The notes beneath the pieces were generated by a model. The model did not search any database. It was not told the DNA's origin and saw nothing but the letters and a program-made list of their open reading frames with translations. A DNA stretch of 40,130 nucleotides from Isoptericola sp. BMS4 (GTDB taxonomy: Bacteria; Actinomycetota; Actinomycetes; Actinomycetales; Cellulomonadaceae). The DNA lies in NCBI RefSeq assembly GCF_011634835.1, contig NZ_SIRP01000001.1, forward strand, positions 2,561,125 through 2,601,254, written 5' to 3'. The first letter of the stretch is position 1, and the number at the start of each line of letters is the position of its first letter. The position numbers were made by a program, and so were the translations under genes. This document shows positions 1 to 7,707 of the stretch, one piece after another.

Positions 1-129
1 GTCGAGAGGCTGGTCGGGCCTGGCGGGAGCCGCGAGGAACGAGCGGCGGATGGCGTGCCTCGCGACACGGACCCTCCGGCACGCCCGCCCCAGCCACGGT
101 TGCGGACTGTTGCAGCAGACGACGAGACG
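1..129. other. Left edge, no gene supported
   Basis: This stretch lies downstream of the yebC stop. In actinobacteria ruvC normally follows yebC on the same strand, so its start probably lies left of the window, but no RuvC N-terminal motif is visible here. No hairpin or repeat was recognised. Confidence 0.4.
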
Positions 130-888
130 TCAGTCCTCGTCCAGCGCCGCCATCACCTCGTCGGAGGCGTCGAAGTTCGCGTAGACGTTCTGCACGTCGT
201 CGCTGTCCTCGAGGGCGTCGATGAGGCGCGTGATCTTGCGGGCGCCCTCGACGTCGACCTCGACCTGCATGGAGGGGTGCCAGATCGAGTCCGCGGAGTC
301 GTACTCCATGCCGGCGTCGACGATCGCCGTGCGCACGTCGACCAGGTCGGTCGCCTCGCTGAGCACCTCGATGTATTCCCCGACGTCGGTGACCTCCTCG
401 GCGCCGGCGTCGAGCGCCGCGAGCATCACGTCGTCCTCGGTGACGCCGTCGGCCTTGGGCACGACGACGAGCCCCTTGCGGGAGAAGAGGTACGACACCG
501 AGCCGGGGTCGGCGAGGTTGCCGCCGTTGCGGGAGAACGCGGTGCGCACCTCGGCGGCGGCGCGGTTCTTGTTGTCGGTGAGGCACTCGACGAGCACGGC
601 GATGCCGTTGTTGCCGTATCCCTCGTACATGATCGTCTGATAGTCGACGGCGTCGGCGCCCTCGCCGGACCCACGCTTGAGGGCGCGGTCGATGTTGTCG
701 TTCGGCACCGAGGACTTCTTCGCCTTCTGGATGGCGTCGAAGAGCGTCGGGTTGCCGGCGGGGTCACCGCCGCCGGTGCGCGCGGCGACCTCGATGTTCT
801 TGATGAGCTTCGCGAAGAGCTTGCCGCGCTTGGCGTCGATCGCCGCCTTCTTGTGCTTCGTCGTGGCCCACTTGGAGTGCCCGGACAT
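130..888 (-). CDS. yebC: YebC/PmpR-family translation/transcription factor
   Basis: A 252-residue protein of normal family length that begins with the family signature [22 protein letters not shown]. The conserved [15 protein letters not shown] and [14 protein letters not shown] blocks are present. YebC proteins are cytoplasmic; members have been described as DNA-binding regulators and, more recently, as factors that relieve ribosome stalling at proline stretches. The start lies 7 nt after the pdxT TAG stop, with a purine-rich AGGAG overlapping the end of pdxT, so it is probably co-transcribed with pdxT. The order pdxT-yebC matches the mycobacterial locus. Identification is secure; the exact molecular role in this organism is not. 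Confidence 0.96.
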   Translation of the reverse strand: MSGHSKWATTKHKKAAIDAKRGKLFAKLIKNIEVAARTGGGDPAGNPTLFDAIQKAKKSSVPNDNIDRALKRGSGEGADAVDYQTIMYEGYGNNGIAVLVECLTDNKNRAAAEVRTAFSRNGGNLADPGSVSYLFSRKGLVVVPKADGVTEDDVMLAALDAGAEEVTDVGEYIEVLSEATDLVDVRTAIVDAGMEYDSADSIWHPSMQVEVDVEGARKITRLIDALEDSDDVQNVYANFDASDEVMAALDED

Positions 889-895
889 GCTCTAC

Positions 896-1540
896 CTAAC
901 TCCTTCGCGATGCTTGGACTTGCCGGACGAACAGCTCGTGCACCCGCGAGTCCCCCGTGATCTCCGGGTGGAACGCGGTGGCGAGCAGGTGTCCGGCGCG
1001 TGCTGCGACGATCTTACCGGCGGCGGGGCCCACGGCGGTGCCGTCCGCCCACGTCTCGGGCATGCGCGCGAGCACCTCGACGCCGGGGCCGGCCTGCTCG
1101 ACCCACGGCGCGCGGATGAACGCGGTGACCACGGGGGCGGCTCCGGGGCGGTCGGTGATGCCCGTGACGTCCAGCTCGGCCTCGAACGAGTCGACCTGGC
1201 GGCCGAAGGCGTTGCGCCGCACGACGACGTCCATGCCGCCGAGGGTCTGCTGGTCGGCGGTGCCGCCGGTGATGCGGTCGGCGAGCAGGATCATCCCGGC
1301 GCACGAGCCGTACACGGGCATCCCGTCGGCGATGCGGTCCCGCAGCGGGTCGGCGAGCTCGAAGATCCGCAGCAGCTTGTCGATGGTCGTGGACTCGCCG
1401 CCCGGGAGCACGAGGCCGTCGACGGTCGCGAGCTCGGCCGGACGGCGCACGGGCACGGCGCGGGCTCCGGCGGACTCCAGCGCGGCCGCGTGCTCGCTGA
1501 CGTCCCCCTGCAGCGCGAGGACTCCGATCGTGATGGTCAC
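896..1540 (-). CDS. pdxT: Pyridoxal 5'-phosphate synthase glutaminase subunit PdxT
   Basis: Class I glutamine amidotransferase subunit that supplies ammonia to PdxS for de novo vitamin B6 (PLP) synthesis. Visible motifs are [12 protein letters not shown] at the N-terminus, LPGGEST near residue 46, the nucleophile Cys80 in [10 protein letters not shown], and the His-Glu pair in AFHPEITGD near the C-terminus. I chose the GTG at 1540 (214 aa, normal length). It gives the standard N-terminus and lies 6 nt downstream of a TACACT hexamer, suggesting leaderless translation. An in-frame GTG at 1570 would add ten residues and abut the marR stop. Its partner pdxS lies about 4.6 kb upstream, behind five unrelated genes. 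Confidence 0.95.
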   Translation of the reverse strand: MTITIGVLALQGDVSEHAAALESAGARAVPVRRPAELATVDGLVLPGGESTTIDKLLRIFELADPLRDRIADGMPVYGSCAGMILLADRITGGTADQQTLGGMDVVVRRNAFGRQVDSFEAELDVTGITDRPGAAPVVTAFIRAPWVEQAGPGVEVLARMPETWADGTAVGPAAGKIVAARAGHLLATAFHPEITGDSRVHELFVRQVQASRRS

Positions 1541-1546
1541 CGAGGC

Positions 1547-1552
1547 AGTGTA
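1547..1552 (-). promoter_or_regulatory. Candidate -10 element of pdxT (leaderless)
   Basis: TACACT (TANNNT) followed by exactly 6 nt and the GTG at 1540. No Shine-Dalgarno precedes that GTG. The spacing would put the transcription start at or next to the start codon. No convincing -35 is seen. Confidence 0.5.
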
Positions 1553-1570
1553 GGGGGCGCGGAGGGCCAC

Positions 1571-2071
1571 TCAGAGCGCCAGGGTCTGCAGGTCCCGCGG
1601 GTCGGGCTCCCCGGACGCGGCGGTGAACTCCGCGAGCCCGTCGAGGACGGCGGCACGGCGGTCGGCCGGCACCCGGGCGAGCACCTCGGCGATCGCCGCC
1701 CGGCGGCGCTCGGAGACGCGCTCGACCAGCGCGCTCCCCTGGTCCGTGATGGCGATGCGCACCGCGTGCCGGCGCTCCGGGTCCGCGTCCCGCCGCACCC
1801 AGCCCCCGGCGACCAGCCGGTCGACGTTGCGGGAGAACGTCGAGGGGTGCACCCCGAGCCGCTCGGCGACGACGCCCTGGCGCAGCGCGCCGGCGGTGGC
1901 GAGCAGGACCAGTGCCCGCAGCTGCGGCAGCGACACCTCCTCCAGTGCCTGCGCGACGGACCGCGCGATGACGCCGAGGAGTCCGCGCGACGCGTGCAGC
2001 GTCACGGCGGCCAGCTCGTCGGGGTCCTCCGGAGGCGTCCGGCCGGGTCCGCCGGCGCGCGCGTCGTCCAT
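1571..2071 (-). CDS. MarR-family transcriptional regulator
   Basis: A 166-residue winged-helix regulator. The recognition region reads GVVAERLGVHPSTFSRNVDRLVAGGWVRR, followed by the wing DADPERRHAVRIAITDQG, both characteristic of MarR. MarR proteins are usually dimeric repressors of divergent genes whose DNA binding is relieved by small ligands. It is divergent from the ClC gene at 2135, and the 63-bp gap between the starts carries both promoters, so it most likely controls that gene and itself. The start ATG at 2071 is supported by a TACGCT hexamer 6 nt upstream. The ligand is unknown. Confidence 0.9.
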   Translation of the reverse strand: MDDARAGGPGRTPPEDPDELAAVTLHASRGLLGVIARSVAQALEEVSLPQLRALVLLATAGALRQGVVAERLGVHPSTFSRNVDRLVAGGWVRRDADPERRHAVRIAITDQGSALVERVSERRRAAIAEVLARVPADRRAAVLDGLAEFTAASGEPDPRDLQTLAL

Positions 2072-2077
2072 CGCGCC

Positions 2078-2083
2078 AGCGTA
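2078..2083 (-). promoter_or_regulatory. Candidate -10 element of the marR-like gene (leaderless)
   Basis: TACGCT followed by 6 nt (GGCGCG) and then the ATG at 2071. No ribosome-binding site is seen. Confidence 0.5.
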
Positions 2084-2122
2084 TCGATCCATGGACGTGG
2101 CGGCGAAAGTTCTGTGCATCCT

Positions 2123-2128
2123 TACACT
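2123..2128 (+). promoter_or_regulatory. Candidate -10 element of the CBS-ClC gene (leaderless)
   Basis: TACACT followed by 6 nt (TGTTGC) and then the ATG at 2135. The surrounding sequence carries TGCA half-sites at both flanks (about 2116 and 2133), which could be part of a MarR operator; that part is speculative. Confidence 0.5.
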
Positions 2129-2134
2129 TGTTGC

Positions 2135-3994
2135 ATGCCTGCATCTTCCGTGTCCTCCGTCGCGCCCGCGAGGGCGGCCGGTTCCGTGCGCGGCGCGCTC
2201 GCCCGTCTCGTGGGCCGGTCGCCCGGGAACGCCGGGACCGGCGTCCTGGTCCCGCTGTCGCTCGTCGTCGGCGCCCTCACCGGCCTCGGGGCGGTCGGGT
2301 TCCGCTGGCTCATCAGCCACGCGACGCTCCTCTTCTCCGGCACCGACGACGTCGCGGCCGCCGCCGTCGGCGACCACCCGGTCCACCCCGCTCTCGGCTG
2401 GCTGGGGCCCTGGTTCATCGTCCTGGCGCCCGCCGTCGGGGGCCTCGTCTACGGCCCCGTCGTCTACCGGTGGGCCCGCGAGGCCCGCGGCCACGGGGTG
2501 CCCGAGGTCATGCTCGCGGTCGCCCACCACGGCGGCCGCATCCGCCCGCGCGTCGCGGCCGTCAAGGCGTTCGCGTCCGCGGTCTGCATCGGCTCGGGCG
2601 GCAGCGTGGGACGCGAGGGGCCCATCGTCCAGATCGGCTCCGCGCTGGGCTCGAGCATCGGGCAGCTGGCCCGCGTGCCCGCCGACCGCCTGCGCACCCT
2701 GGTCGCCGCCGGCGGCGCGGCCGGGATCGCCGCCACGTTCAACGCTCCCGTCGCGGGCGTCCTGTTCGCCCTCGAGCTGATCCTGCGGGACTTCTCCGCC
2801 CGCTCGTTCGGGCTCGTGGTGCTGTCGTCGGTCACGGCCTCCGTCGTGGCCCGCGCGATCATCGGCGACGAGTCGCTCCTGACCCTGCCGGCCCTCACCG
2901 TCGACGACCCCCGGACGTACCTGCTCTTCGCGCTGCTCGGCCTGGTCGCGGGCGCGCTGGGCATCGGGTTCGTCCGCGTCCTCTACGCGATCGAGGACCT
3001 GTGCGACCGCGTCTGGCGCGGCCCCGAGTGGGCGCGGCCCGCCGTCGGCGGCCTGCTCCTGGGGCTGGTCCTGCTCACCCTGCCGCAGCTCTACGGCGTC
3101 GGCTACCCCGTGCTGTCCGGCGCGGTCGACGGCGAGCTCGTCGTCGGCATGCTCCTCCTGCTGCTCGTCGGCAAGGTGGTCGCCACGAGCCTCACGCTCG
3201 GCATCGGCGGGTCGGGCGGCGTGTTCGCGCCGTCGCTGTTCGTGGGAGGCATGCTCGGCGCCGCGTTCGGCCAGGTGGCGCAGATGCTGGCCCCCGACCT
3301 CGCGCCCTCGACCGGGGCGTTCGCCGTCGTCGGCATGGGGGCGATGTTCGCGGGCACCGCACGCGCACCGATCACCGCCGTCGTGATGCTCTTCGAGCTG
3401 ACCGGCGAGTACTCGGTCATCCTGCCGCTCATGCTCGCGATCGTGCTCGCCACGGGCGCCAGCCGTCTGCTGTCCGCCGACACCGTGTACACGCTCAAGC
3501 TGCGCCGTCGCGGCATCGACCTGGGCCAGCACCCGGCCGACCGGGTGCTCGGGGACGTGCGCGTCGCCGAGGTCATGGAGGACGCGCCCGAGCCGGTCAC
3601 CCCGGACGTCCCCCTGGCGGAGGCGTCCCGCACGCTCCTGGGCAGCGGCCGGCCGACGCTGCCCGTGCTCGACGGCGACGGCCGGCTCGTGGGGCAGCTG
3701 CGCGCCGACCTCGCCGCCGAAGAGCTCGAGCAGGACGACGAGGCCGACCGGGCGACGGTCGCCACCGTGCTGGACGACGTGGCTCGTGTCTCGCGCGGCG
3801 CCAGCCTCCGCGAGGCGCTCGACGCGCTGCGCGAGCACCCCGACGACGACGGGGGCGCCGTCGTCGACGACCAGGGCCGCCTCGTCGGCTGGCTGACCCA
3901 CCGCACGGTGCTCGCCGCGCTGTCCGCCCCGCAGGCACGGAGGGCGGCGCCGGACTCGCGGCCGGAGCGCGACGGCACCGCGGCGACGGTGTAG
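2135..3994 (+). CDS. ClC-family chloride channel/transporter with two CBS domains
   Basis: A 619-residue membrane protein. The ClC core occupies about residues 35-460, with the selectivity motifs GHGVP (119-123), GREGP (159-163; gating Glu161) and GGVFAP (361-366), and a Tyr at 452 in the position of the central pore tyrosine. Two CBS domains (about 476-590) follow, likely nucleotide-sensing and cytoplasmic. The 'proton glutamate' of E. coli ClcA (E203, second Glu of FIIEE) appears to be Leu215 (FALEL), so proton coupling may differ. The serine of GSGIP is His. It is divergent from the MarR gene and starts without a Shine-Dalgarno, 6 nt after a TACACT. The transported anion is not determinable from sequence. 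Confidence 0.92.
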   Translation: MPASSVSSVAPARAAGSVRGALARLVGRSPGNAGTGVLVPLSLVVGALTGLGAVGFRWLISHATLLFSGTDDVAAAAVGDHPVHPALGWLGPWFIVLAPAVGGLVYGPVVYRWAREARGHGVPEVMLAVAHHGGRIRPRVAAVKAFASAVCIGSGGSVGREGPIVQIGSALGSSIGQLARVPADRLRTLVAAGGAAGIAATFNAPVAGVLFALELILRDFSARSFGLVVLSSVTASVVARAIIGDESLLTLPALTVDDPRTYLLFALLGLVAGALGIGFVRVLYAIEDLCDRVWRGPEWARPAVGGLLLGLVLLTLPQLYGVGYPVLSGAVDGELVVGMLLLLLVGKVVATSLTLGIGGSGGVFAPSLFVGGMLGAAFGQVAQMLAPDLAPSTGAFAVVGMGAMFAGTARAPITAVVMLFELTGEYSVILPLMLAIVLATGASRLLSADTVYTLKLRRRGIDLGQHPADRVLGDVRVAEVMEDAPEPVTPDVPLAEASRTLLGSGRPTLPVLDGDGRLVGQLRADLAAEELEQDDEADRATVATVLDDVARVSRGASLREALDALREHPDDDGGAVVDDQGRLVGWLTHRTVLAALSAPQARRAAPDSRPERDGTAATV

Positions 3995-3996
3995 GC

Positions 3997-4013
3997 GCCG
4001 CCCTCCCGGCGGC
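3997..4013. terminator. Short hairpin between convergent genes
   Basis: GCCGCC-ctccc-GGCGGC, a 6-bp stem with a 5-nt loop, just after the ClC stop and 28 bp before the Nudix stop on the other strand. No T tract is present. It may serve both genes. Confidence 0.4.
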
Positions 4014-4041
4014 CCGGCCGGTCAGGCAGCGGCGTGGCCGG

Positions 4042-4626
4042 TCAGGGCCGCGGAGCGTCCGTGGCGGCGGGCTCGTCGTCGTGCTCGGTGCCGAGGTGGC
4101 GCACGACGCCGTCCCAGCCGCCCGCCAGCTCCTCGACGAGGTCGGGCAGCACGGTGGGGAACACCTCGTGCGGCTGGCCGCGCAGCTCGGCCGGGGTGAG
4201 CCAGCGCAGCTCGTCGAGGACGTCGCGCTCCATCGCGGTCCAGCCGTCCCGGGACAGTGCGGTCTCGGCGGCGACGCGCGCGAGGAAGAAGGTCTCGTCC
4301 TGCCGGCACGTCTCGGCCAGGAAGTGGAAGATGCCCTGGCGGGTCATCACGGGCCCTTCGAGGTCGGCGGCCGCGAGCAGCAGGCCGGCCTCCTCGCGCA
4401 GCTCGCGCAGGGCGGCGTCCAGCTCGCTCTCCCCCGGGTCGATGCCGCCGCCCACGGTGAACCACCAGGACCGCTCGGGCTGGTCGGCGTCGTGGCCCCG
4501 CACGAGCAGGGCGCGGCCCGCGTCGTCGATGACGACGACGCGGGCCGCGCGCCGGTGGCGCATGCCGTCCGGCCCCGGGACCCAGTCGTCCCCCAGGGAG
4601 GACGCGCTCGCGGCGGTGGTGGTCAT
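4042..4626 (-). CDS. Nudix hydrolase
   Basis: A 194-residue protein. The Nudix box is readable as G-x5-E-x5-[UA]-x-REL-x2-E-x-G: GIDPGESELDAALRELREEAG, at about residues 66-86, preceded by WWFTVGGG. These enzymes hydrolyse nucleoside diphosphates linked to another moiety; the substrate cannot be told from the motif. The ATG overlaps the ArsR stop as ATGA, so the two are translationally coupled. A TAGGCT hexamer 7 nt upstream of the ATG could additionally give a leaderless transcript. In M. tuberculosis a Nudix gene also sits near pimA, but here it lies in the block between pdxS and pdxT. Confidence 0.9.
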   Translation of the reverse strand: MTTTAASASSLGDDWVPGPDGMRHRRAARVVVIDDAGRALLVRGHDADQPERSWWFTVGGGIDPGESELDAALRELREEAGLLLAAADLEGPVMTRQGIFHFLAETCRQDETFFLARVAAETALSRDGWTAMERDVLDELRWLTPAELRGQPHEVFPTVLPDLVEELAGGWDGVVRHLGTEHDDEPAATDAPRP

Positions 4627-4958
4627 ACCGTCGAGCCTAGCGTCGACGCGGCGACCACCGCCCGCAGCAGGCCGGGGAAGCGCTCGTCCACCTCGTCGGC
4701 GCGGAGCATCGTCCATCGACGGTTCCCCCGCTCCTCCTGACGGATGACACCGGCCTCCCGCAGCACCCTGAAGTGGTGGCTCAACGTGGACGGCGCGACG
4801 TCCACGGGGAACGTGCCGCAGGCACGCCCCTGCGTGTCACGGGTCAGCGTCTCGACGATCGTCAGTCTTGTCCGGTCGGCGAGCGCGTGGAGCACCGCGA
4901 CGAGCGAGACCTCGTCGATCGGCGGGTGGTCGAGGTCGGGACGTGGGTTCGTCGGCAT
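4623..4958 (-). CDS. ArsR/SmtB-family winged-helix regulator
   Basis: A 111-residue wHTH protein (LHALADRTRLTIVETL, then the recognition helix APSTLSHHFRVLREAGVIRQEERGNRRW). The classic metal-site ELCVCD motif is absent. One Cys (RACGTF) lies before the recognition helix, so it is more like the non-metal ArsR proteins that control oxidoreductases. It has a strong Shine-Dalgarno (GAAGGAGAG) before the ATG. It is divergent from the quinone-oxidoreductase-like gene, which it probably represses through the inverted repeat at 4963-4988. Its 3' end overlaps the Nudix start (ATGA). Confidence 0.92.
   Translation of the reverse strand: MPTNPRPDLDHPPIDEVSLVAVLHALADRTRLTIVETLTRDTQGRACGTFPVDVAPSTLSHHFRVLREAGVIRQEERGNRRWTMLRADEVDERFPGLLRAVVAASTLGSTV
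4634..4639 (-). promoter_or_regulatory. Candidate internal -10 element for the Nudix gene
   Basis: TAGGCT inside the 3' end of the arsR-like gene, 7 nt before the Nudix ATG. It could allow independent leaderless expression. Confidence 0.35.
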
Positions 4959-4962
4959 CCAC

Positions 4963-4988
4963 TCTCCTTCTGTACATGTCGAAAGAGA
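4963..4988. promoter_or_regulatory. Inverted-repeat operator candidate in the ArsR/oxidoreductase intergenic region
   Basis: TCTCCTTC-N10-GAAAGAGA (7 of 8 arm positions pair) covers the arsR Shine-Dalgarno. It overlaps possible promoter elements for both directions: TAGCAT on the minus strand (4989-4994), and TGTACA (4971-4976) with TACCGT (4993-4998) on the plus strand, 16 bp apart. The position fits an autoregulated divergent promoter. ArsR binding is inferred. Confidence 0.5.
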
Positions 4989-5031
4989 ATGCTACCGTGA
5001 ACCCCTTCGTCATCCATCGAAGGAGAGCGGG

Positions 5032-6027
5032 ATGGGCACGCTGATGCAGGCACTCGTCTTCGACGGACCGGCCCGCGACACCGCCGCGACCCGGGTCGCA
5101 GCAGTCGAGCGCCCCGCGCCGGGCCCGGGCCAGGTCGCGATCGCCGTGGAGTACGCCGGGATCAACTTCAAGGACGTGATGGCACGTCGGGGGGACGGCG
5201 GCTACGCGCAGTCATGGCCGTTCGTCCCCGGCCTGGAGGTCGCCGGCCACGTCCTCGCGGTCGGCCCCGGCGTCGACACGCCCGAACCCGGACAACGCGT
5301 CGCGGCGCTGACGAACACCGGCGGCCTGGCGGAGGTCGCGGTCGCGGACGCCGCCCTGACCACACCGCTCCCCGCCGGCCTCGACCCGGCCGTCGCGGCG
5401 GTGGTGCCGGGGGCGCCGACCACCGCCGACCTGCTCGTGCACGACGTGGCCCGGGTCCGCGACGGCGACGTCGTCGCCGTCCACAGCGCGTCCGGCGCGG
5501 TCGGCGCCGCGCTCGCGCCGCTCGCCCGGCTCGCCGGTGCCGCCACCCTCGTCGGGATCGTCGGGGCACCCTCCCGCGTCCCCCTCGCGAGGGACGCCGG
5601 CTACGACAGCGTGCACCTGCGCGGACCCGGCCTCGTCGAGAGCGTCCGCGAGGCCGCGCCCGGGGGCGCCGACGTGGTGCTCGACCCGCAGGGCACCACA
5701 GCCCTCGAGGACGACCTGGCCGTGCTCCGGCCGACGGGGCAGATCGTCCTCTTCGGCAACGCCGGCGGGTGCACGCTCGACCCGCTGCCGACGACGGGTC
5801 GTCTCTACGCCACGAACGCCAGGATCGGCGGCTTCAGCCTCGAGTCGCTGTCGCGGGCCGATCCGGCGCGCGTCCGCCGAGCGCTCACACGGGTGGTGGA
5901 GCATCTCGCGGCGTCACGCCTGTCCGTGCAGCCGACCGTGCTCGACGGGCTCGCTGCCGCGCCCGCCGCGCAGGAGCGGCTCGCCACCGGCACCGGGTCG
6001 GGGAAGTACGTGGTCCGGGTGCGCTGA
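5032..6027 (+). CDS. Zinc-independent MDR-family NAD(P)H:quinone oxidoreductase-like protein
   Basis: A 331-residue medium-chain dehydrogenase/reductase. The N-terminal GroES-like domain has the QOR-type GINFKDVMARRG motif. The nucleotide-binding Rossmann domain carries HSASGAVGAALAPLARLAGA near residues 150-170. Catalytic and structural zinc cysteines are absent, placing it with quinone oxidoreductases rather than alcohol dehydrogenases. Such enzymes reduce quinones or enones with NADPH. It has a good Shine-Dalgarno (GAAGGAGAG) at proper spacing; an internal ATG four codons in is an alternative. It is divergent from ArsR, so it is probably induced by whatever ArsR senses (reactive electrophiles would fit, inference). 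Confidence 0.9.
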   Translation: MGTLMQALVFDGPARDTAATRVAAVERPAPGPGQVAIAVEYAGINFKDVMARRGDGGYAQSWPFVPGLEVAGHVLAVGPGVDTPEPGQRVAALTNTGGLAEVAVADAALTTPLPAGLDPAVAAVVPGAPTTADLLVHDVARVRDGDVVAVHSASGAVGAALAPLARLAGAATLVGIVGAPSRVPLARDAGYDSVHLRGPGLVESVREAAPGGADVVLDPQGTTALEDDLAVLRPTGQIVLFGNAGGCTLDPLPTTGRLYATNARIGGFSLESLSRADPARVRRALTRVVEHLAASRLSVQPTVLDGLAAAPAAQERLATGTGSGKYVVRVR

Positions 6028-6058
6028 ACGGCCGGACGACCCGGTAGGAGGCCGAGAC

Positions 6059-6103
6059 GGCCCTGGCCCGCGCCATCGGGGACCGACGGTGCGGGCCAGG
6101 GCC
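6059..6103. terminator. Strong bidirectional terminator hairpin
   Basis: GGCCCTGGCCCGC at 6059-6071 pairs perfectly (13 bp) with GCGGGCCAGGGCC at 6091-6103. It lies in the 95-bp gap between the convergent oxidoreductase and pdxS genes. There is no T tract, as is common in actinomycetes. Confidence 0.8.
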
Positions 6104-6122
6104 GCCCTCGTGGACGGGACGC

Positions 6123-7025
6123 CTACCAGCCGCGCTCCGCGAGCCGCACCGGCTCGGGCTGCTCGTCGACGTTGAGGCCCACCATGGCCTCGCCGAGCCC
6201 GCGCGAGACCCGCGCGACCACGTCGGGGTCGTCGTGGAACGTCGTCGCCTGAACGATCGCCCGCGCACGGGCGGCCGGGTCGCCGGACTTGAAGATGCCC
6301 GAGCCGACGAAGACGCCCTCGGCACCGAGCTGCATCATCATCGCGGCGTCCGCCGGCGTCGCGATGCCGCCGGCGGTGAAGAGCACGACCGGCAGCTTGC
6401 CGGTGCGCGCCACCTCGGCCACCAGCTCGTACGGCGCCTGCAGCTCCTTCGCGGCGACGAACAGCTCGTCGGCGGGCAGCGACGTGAGCCGCTGGATCTC
6501 CGCGCGGATCCGGCGCATGTGCGTGGTGGCGTTCGAGACGTCGCCGGTGCCGGCCTCGCCCTTGGAGCGGATCATGGCCGCGCCCTCGGTGATGCGGCGC
6601 AGCGCCTCGCCCAGGTTGGTCGCCCCGCACACGAACGGCACGGTGAACTGCCACTTGTCGATGTGGTTGGCGAAGTCGGCCGGGGACAGCACCTCGGACT
6701 CGTCGACGTAGTCGACGCCGAGCGACTGCAGCACCTGCGCCTCGACGAAGTGCCCGATGCGGGCCTTCGCCATCACGGGGACGGACACCGCCTCGATGAT
6801 GCCGTCGATCATGTCCGGGTCGCTCATCCGGGAGATCCCGCCCTGGGCGCGGATGTCCGCGGGCACACGCTCGAGCGCCATCACGGCGACCGCGCCGGCG
6901 TCCTCGGCGATCTTCGCCTGCTCCGGGGTGACGACGTCCATGATGACGCCGCCCTTGAGCATCTCCGCCATGCCTCGCTTGACGCGGGCCGTGCCCACCT
7001 CGCCGACGGTACCGGTCTCGCTCAA
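6123..7025 (-). CDS. pdxS: Pyridoxal 5'-phosphate synthase lyase subunit PdxS
   Basis: The (beta-alpha)8-barrel synthase that combines ribose 5-phosphate, glyceraldehyde 3-phosphate and PdxT-derived ammonia into PLP. It is nearly identical in motif content to actinobacterial Pdx[30 protein letters not shown], the catalytic lysine region [16 protein letters not shown], and ends LAERGW. I chose a TTG start at 7025 (300 aa) because it gives the expected N-terminus ([17 protein letters not shown]) and has GAGG 5 nt upstream. The ATG at 7079 lies inside a probable -10 element (TAGGAT), and a GTG at 6998 is also possible. It has its own promoter, unlike classical pdxST operons. Confidence 0.95.
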   Translation of the reverse strand: MSETGTVGEVGTARVKRGMAEMLKGGVIMDVVTPEQAKIAEDAGAVAVMALERVPADIRAQGGISRMSDPDMIDGIIEAVSVPVMAKARIGHFVEAQVLQSLGVDYVDESEVLSPADFANHIDKWQFTVPFVCGATNLGEALRRITEGAAMIRSKGEAGTGDVSNATTHMRRIRAEIQRLTSLPADELFVAAKELQAPYELVAEVARTGKLPVVLFTAGGIATPADAAMMMQLGAEGVFVGSGIFKSGDPAARARAIVQATTFHDDPDVVARVSRGLGEAMVGLNVDEQPEPVRLAERGW

Positions 7026-7077
7026 CGCAACCTCGCTCGCTCGTCCTCGGGCATGGCGCTCGCCACGCCTCGCCCCC

Positions 7078-7083
7078 ATCCTA
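7078..7083 (-). promoter_or_regulatory. Candidate -10 element of pdxS
   Basis: TAGGAT overlaps the most upstream in-frame ATG (7079). If it is the -10, transcription starts near 7071, excluding that ATG and supporting the downstream TTG. Confidence 0.4.
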
Positions 7084-7110
7084 AGAGGTTGCGCGGGTGG
7101 GCGGCGTCGC

Positions 7111-7707
7111 TCAGGCCCGGCCGAGCCCCGCCGGCATCTGGTCGTCCAGCTCCACGGTCTGCGGCGTCTCGGCGCGACCGGTCAGGTGCAGCAGCCGCAC
7201 GTACCAGGTGCGACGCGCCCGCTGCGCCTGGGCCACCGCCTCGTTGTGGAAGCGGCGGGCGAGCTGCGCCCGGTACCAGGCCGCGGCCAGGTTCCCGACC
7301 AGCTCCTCCCCGTCGGCGGACCGCCGGAGCCCCGCGACGAACTCCTCGTCGCCGAGCGCCGAGCGCAGCGTCGCCGACAGGGCGCTCTCGGCGCGCTCGC
7401 GCTCCGTGCCCAGCCCCTCCATGGACAGCGCCCCGCGCTCGGCGACCTCGGCGGCCTGCGGGCCGGCGTCGTCCACGACGGCGAATCCCGCGTCGGCGAC
7501 CAGCACCGCGCCGGCGGGATCGAGCATGCCCGAGGACGCGAGGTCGATCGCGGCCGCGGCCCGCCGTGCGAGCTGCGCCTGGAGGGCGAGGCGCGACGCC
7601 ACCACCTTGCGGTGCAGGCGGTCCAGGCGGGAGGCCGAGACCCAGGCCAGCCAGACCACCGCGGCGGCCACGACCAGCACCACGAGCGCGAGCTCCGACC
7701 AGGTCAT
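7111..7707 (-). CDS. LemA-like small membrane-anchored protein
   Basis: A 198-residue protein with one N-terminal membrane segment (about residues 5-23). A long helical region follows: [26 protein letters not shown], and later a LemA-type signature near the C-terminus ([17 protein letters not shown]). LemA proteins have an N-terminal membrane helix and a helical bundle outside; their biochemical role is poorly known. The ATG overlaps the pimA stop as ATGA, with GAGGGGAG upstream, so it is co-translated with the PIM genes. This hints at a role in the envelope. M. tuberculosis has a Nudix gene at this place. Family assignment rests on the pattern only. Confidence 0.65.
   Translation of the reverse strand: MTWSELALVVLVVAAAVVWLAWVSASRLDRLHRKVVASRLALQAQLARRAAAAIDLASSGMLDPAGAVLVADAGFAVVDDAGPQAAEVAERGALSMEGLGTERERAESALSATLRSALGDEEFVAGLRRSADGEELVGNLAAAWYRAQLARRFHNEAVAQAQRARRTWYVRLLHLTGRAETPQTVELDDQMPAGLGRA

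Noticed and set aside
1571-3901. A 776-residue minus-strand protein ending in the MarR domain
   Set aside because: Only the last 166 residues resemble protein. The rest is the shadow of the CBS-ClC gene, and a promoter-like TACGCT precedes the internal ATG.
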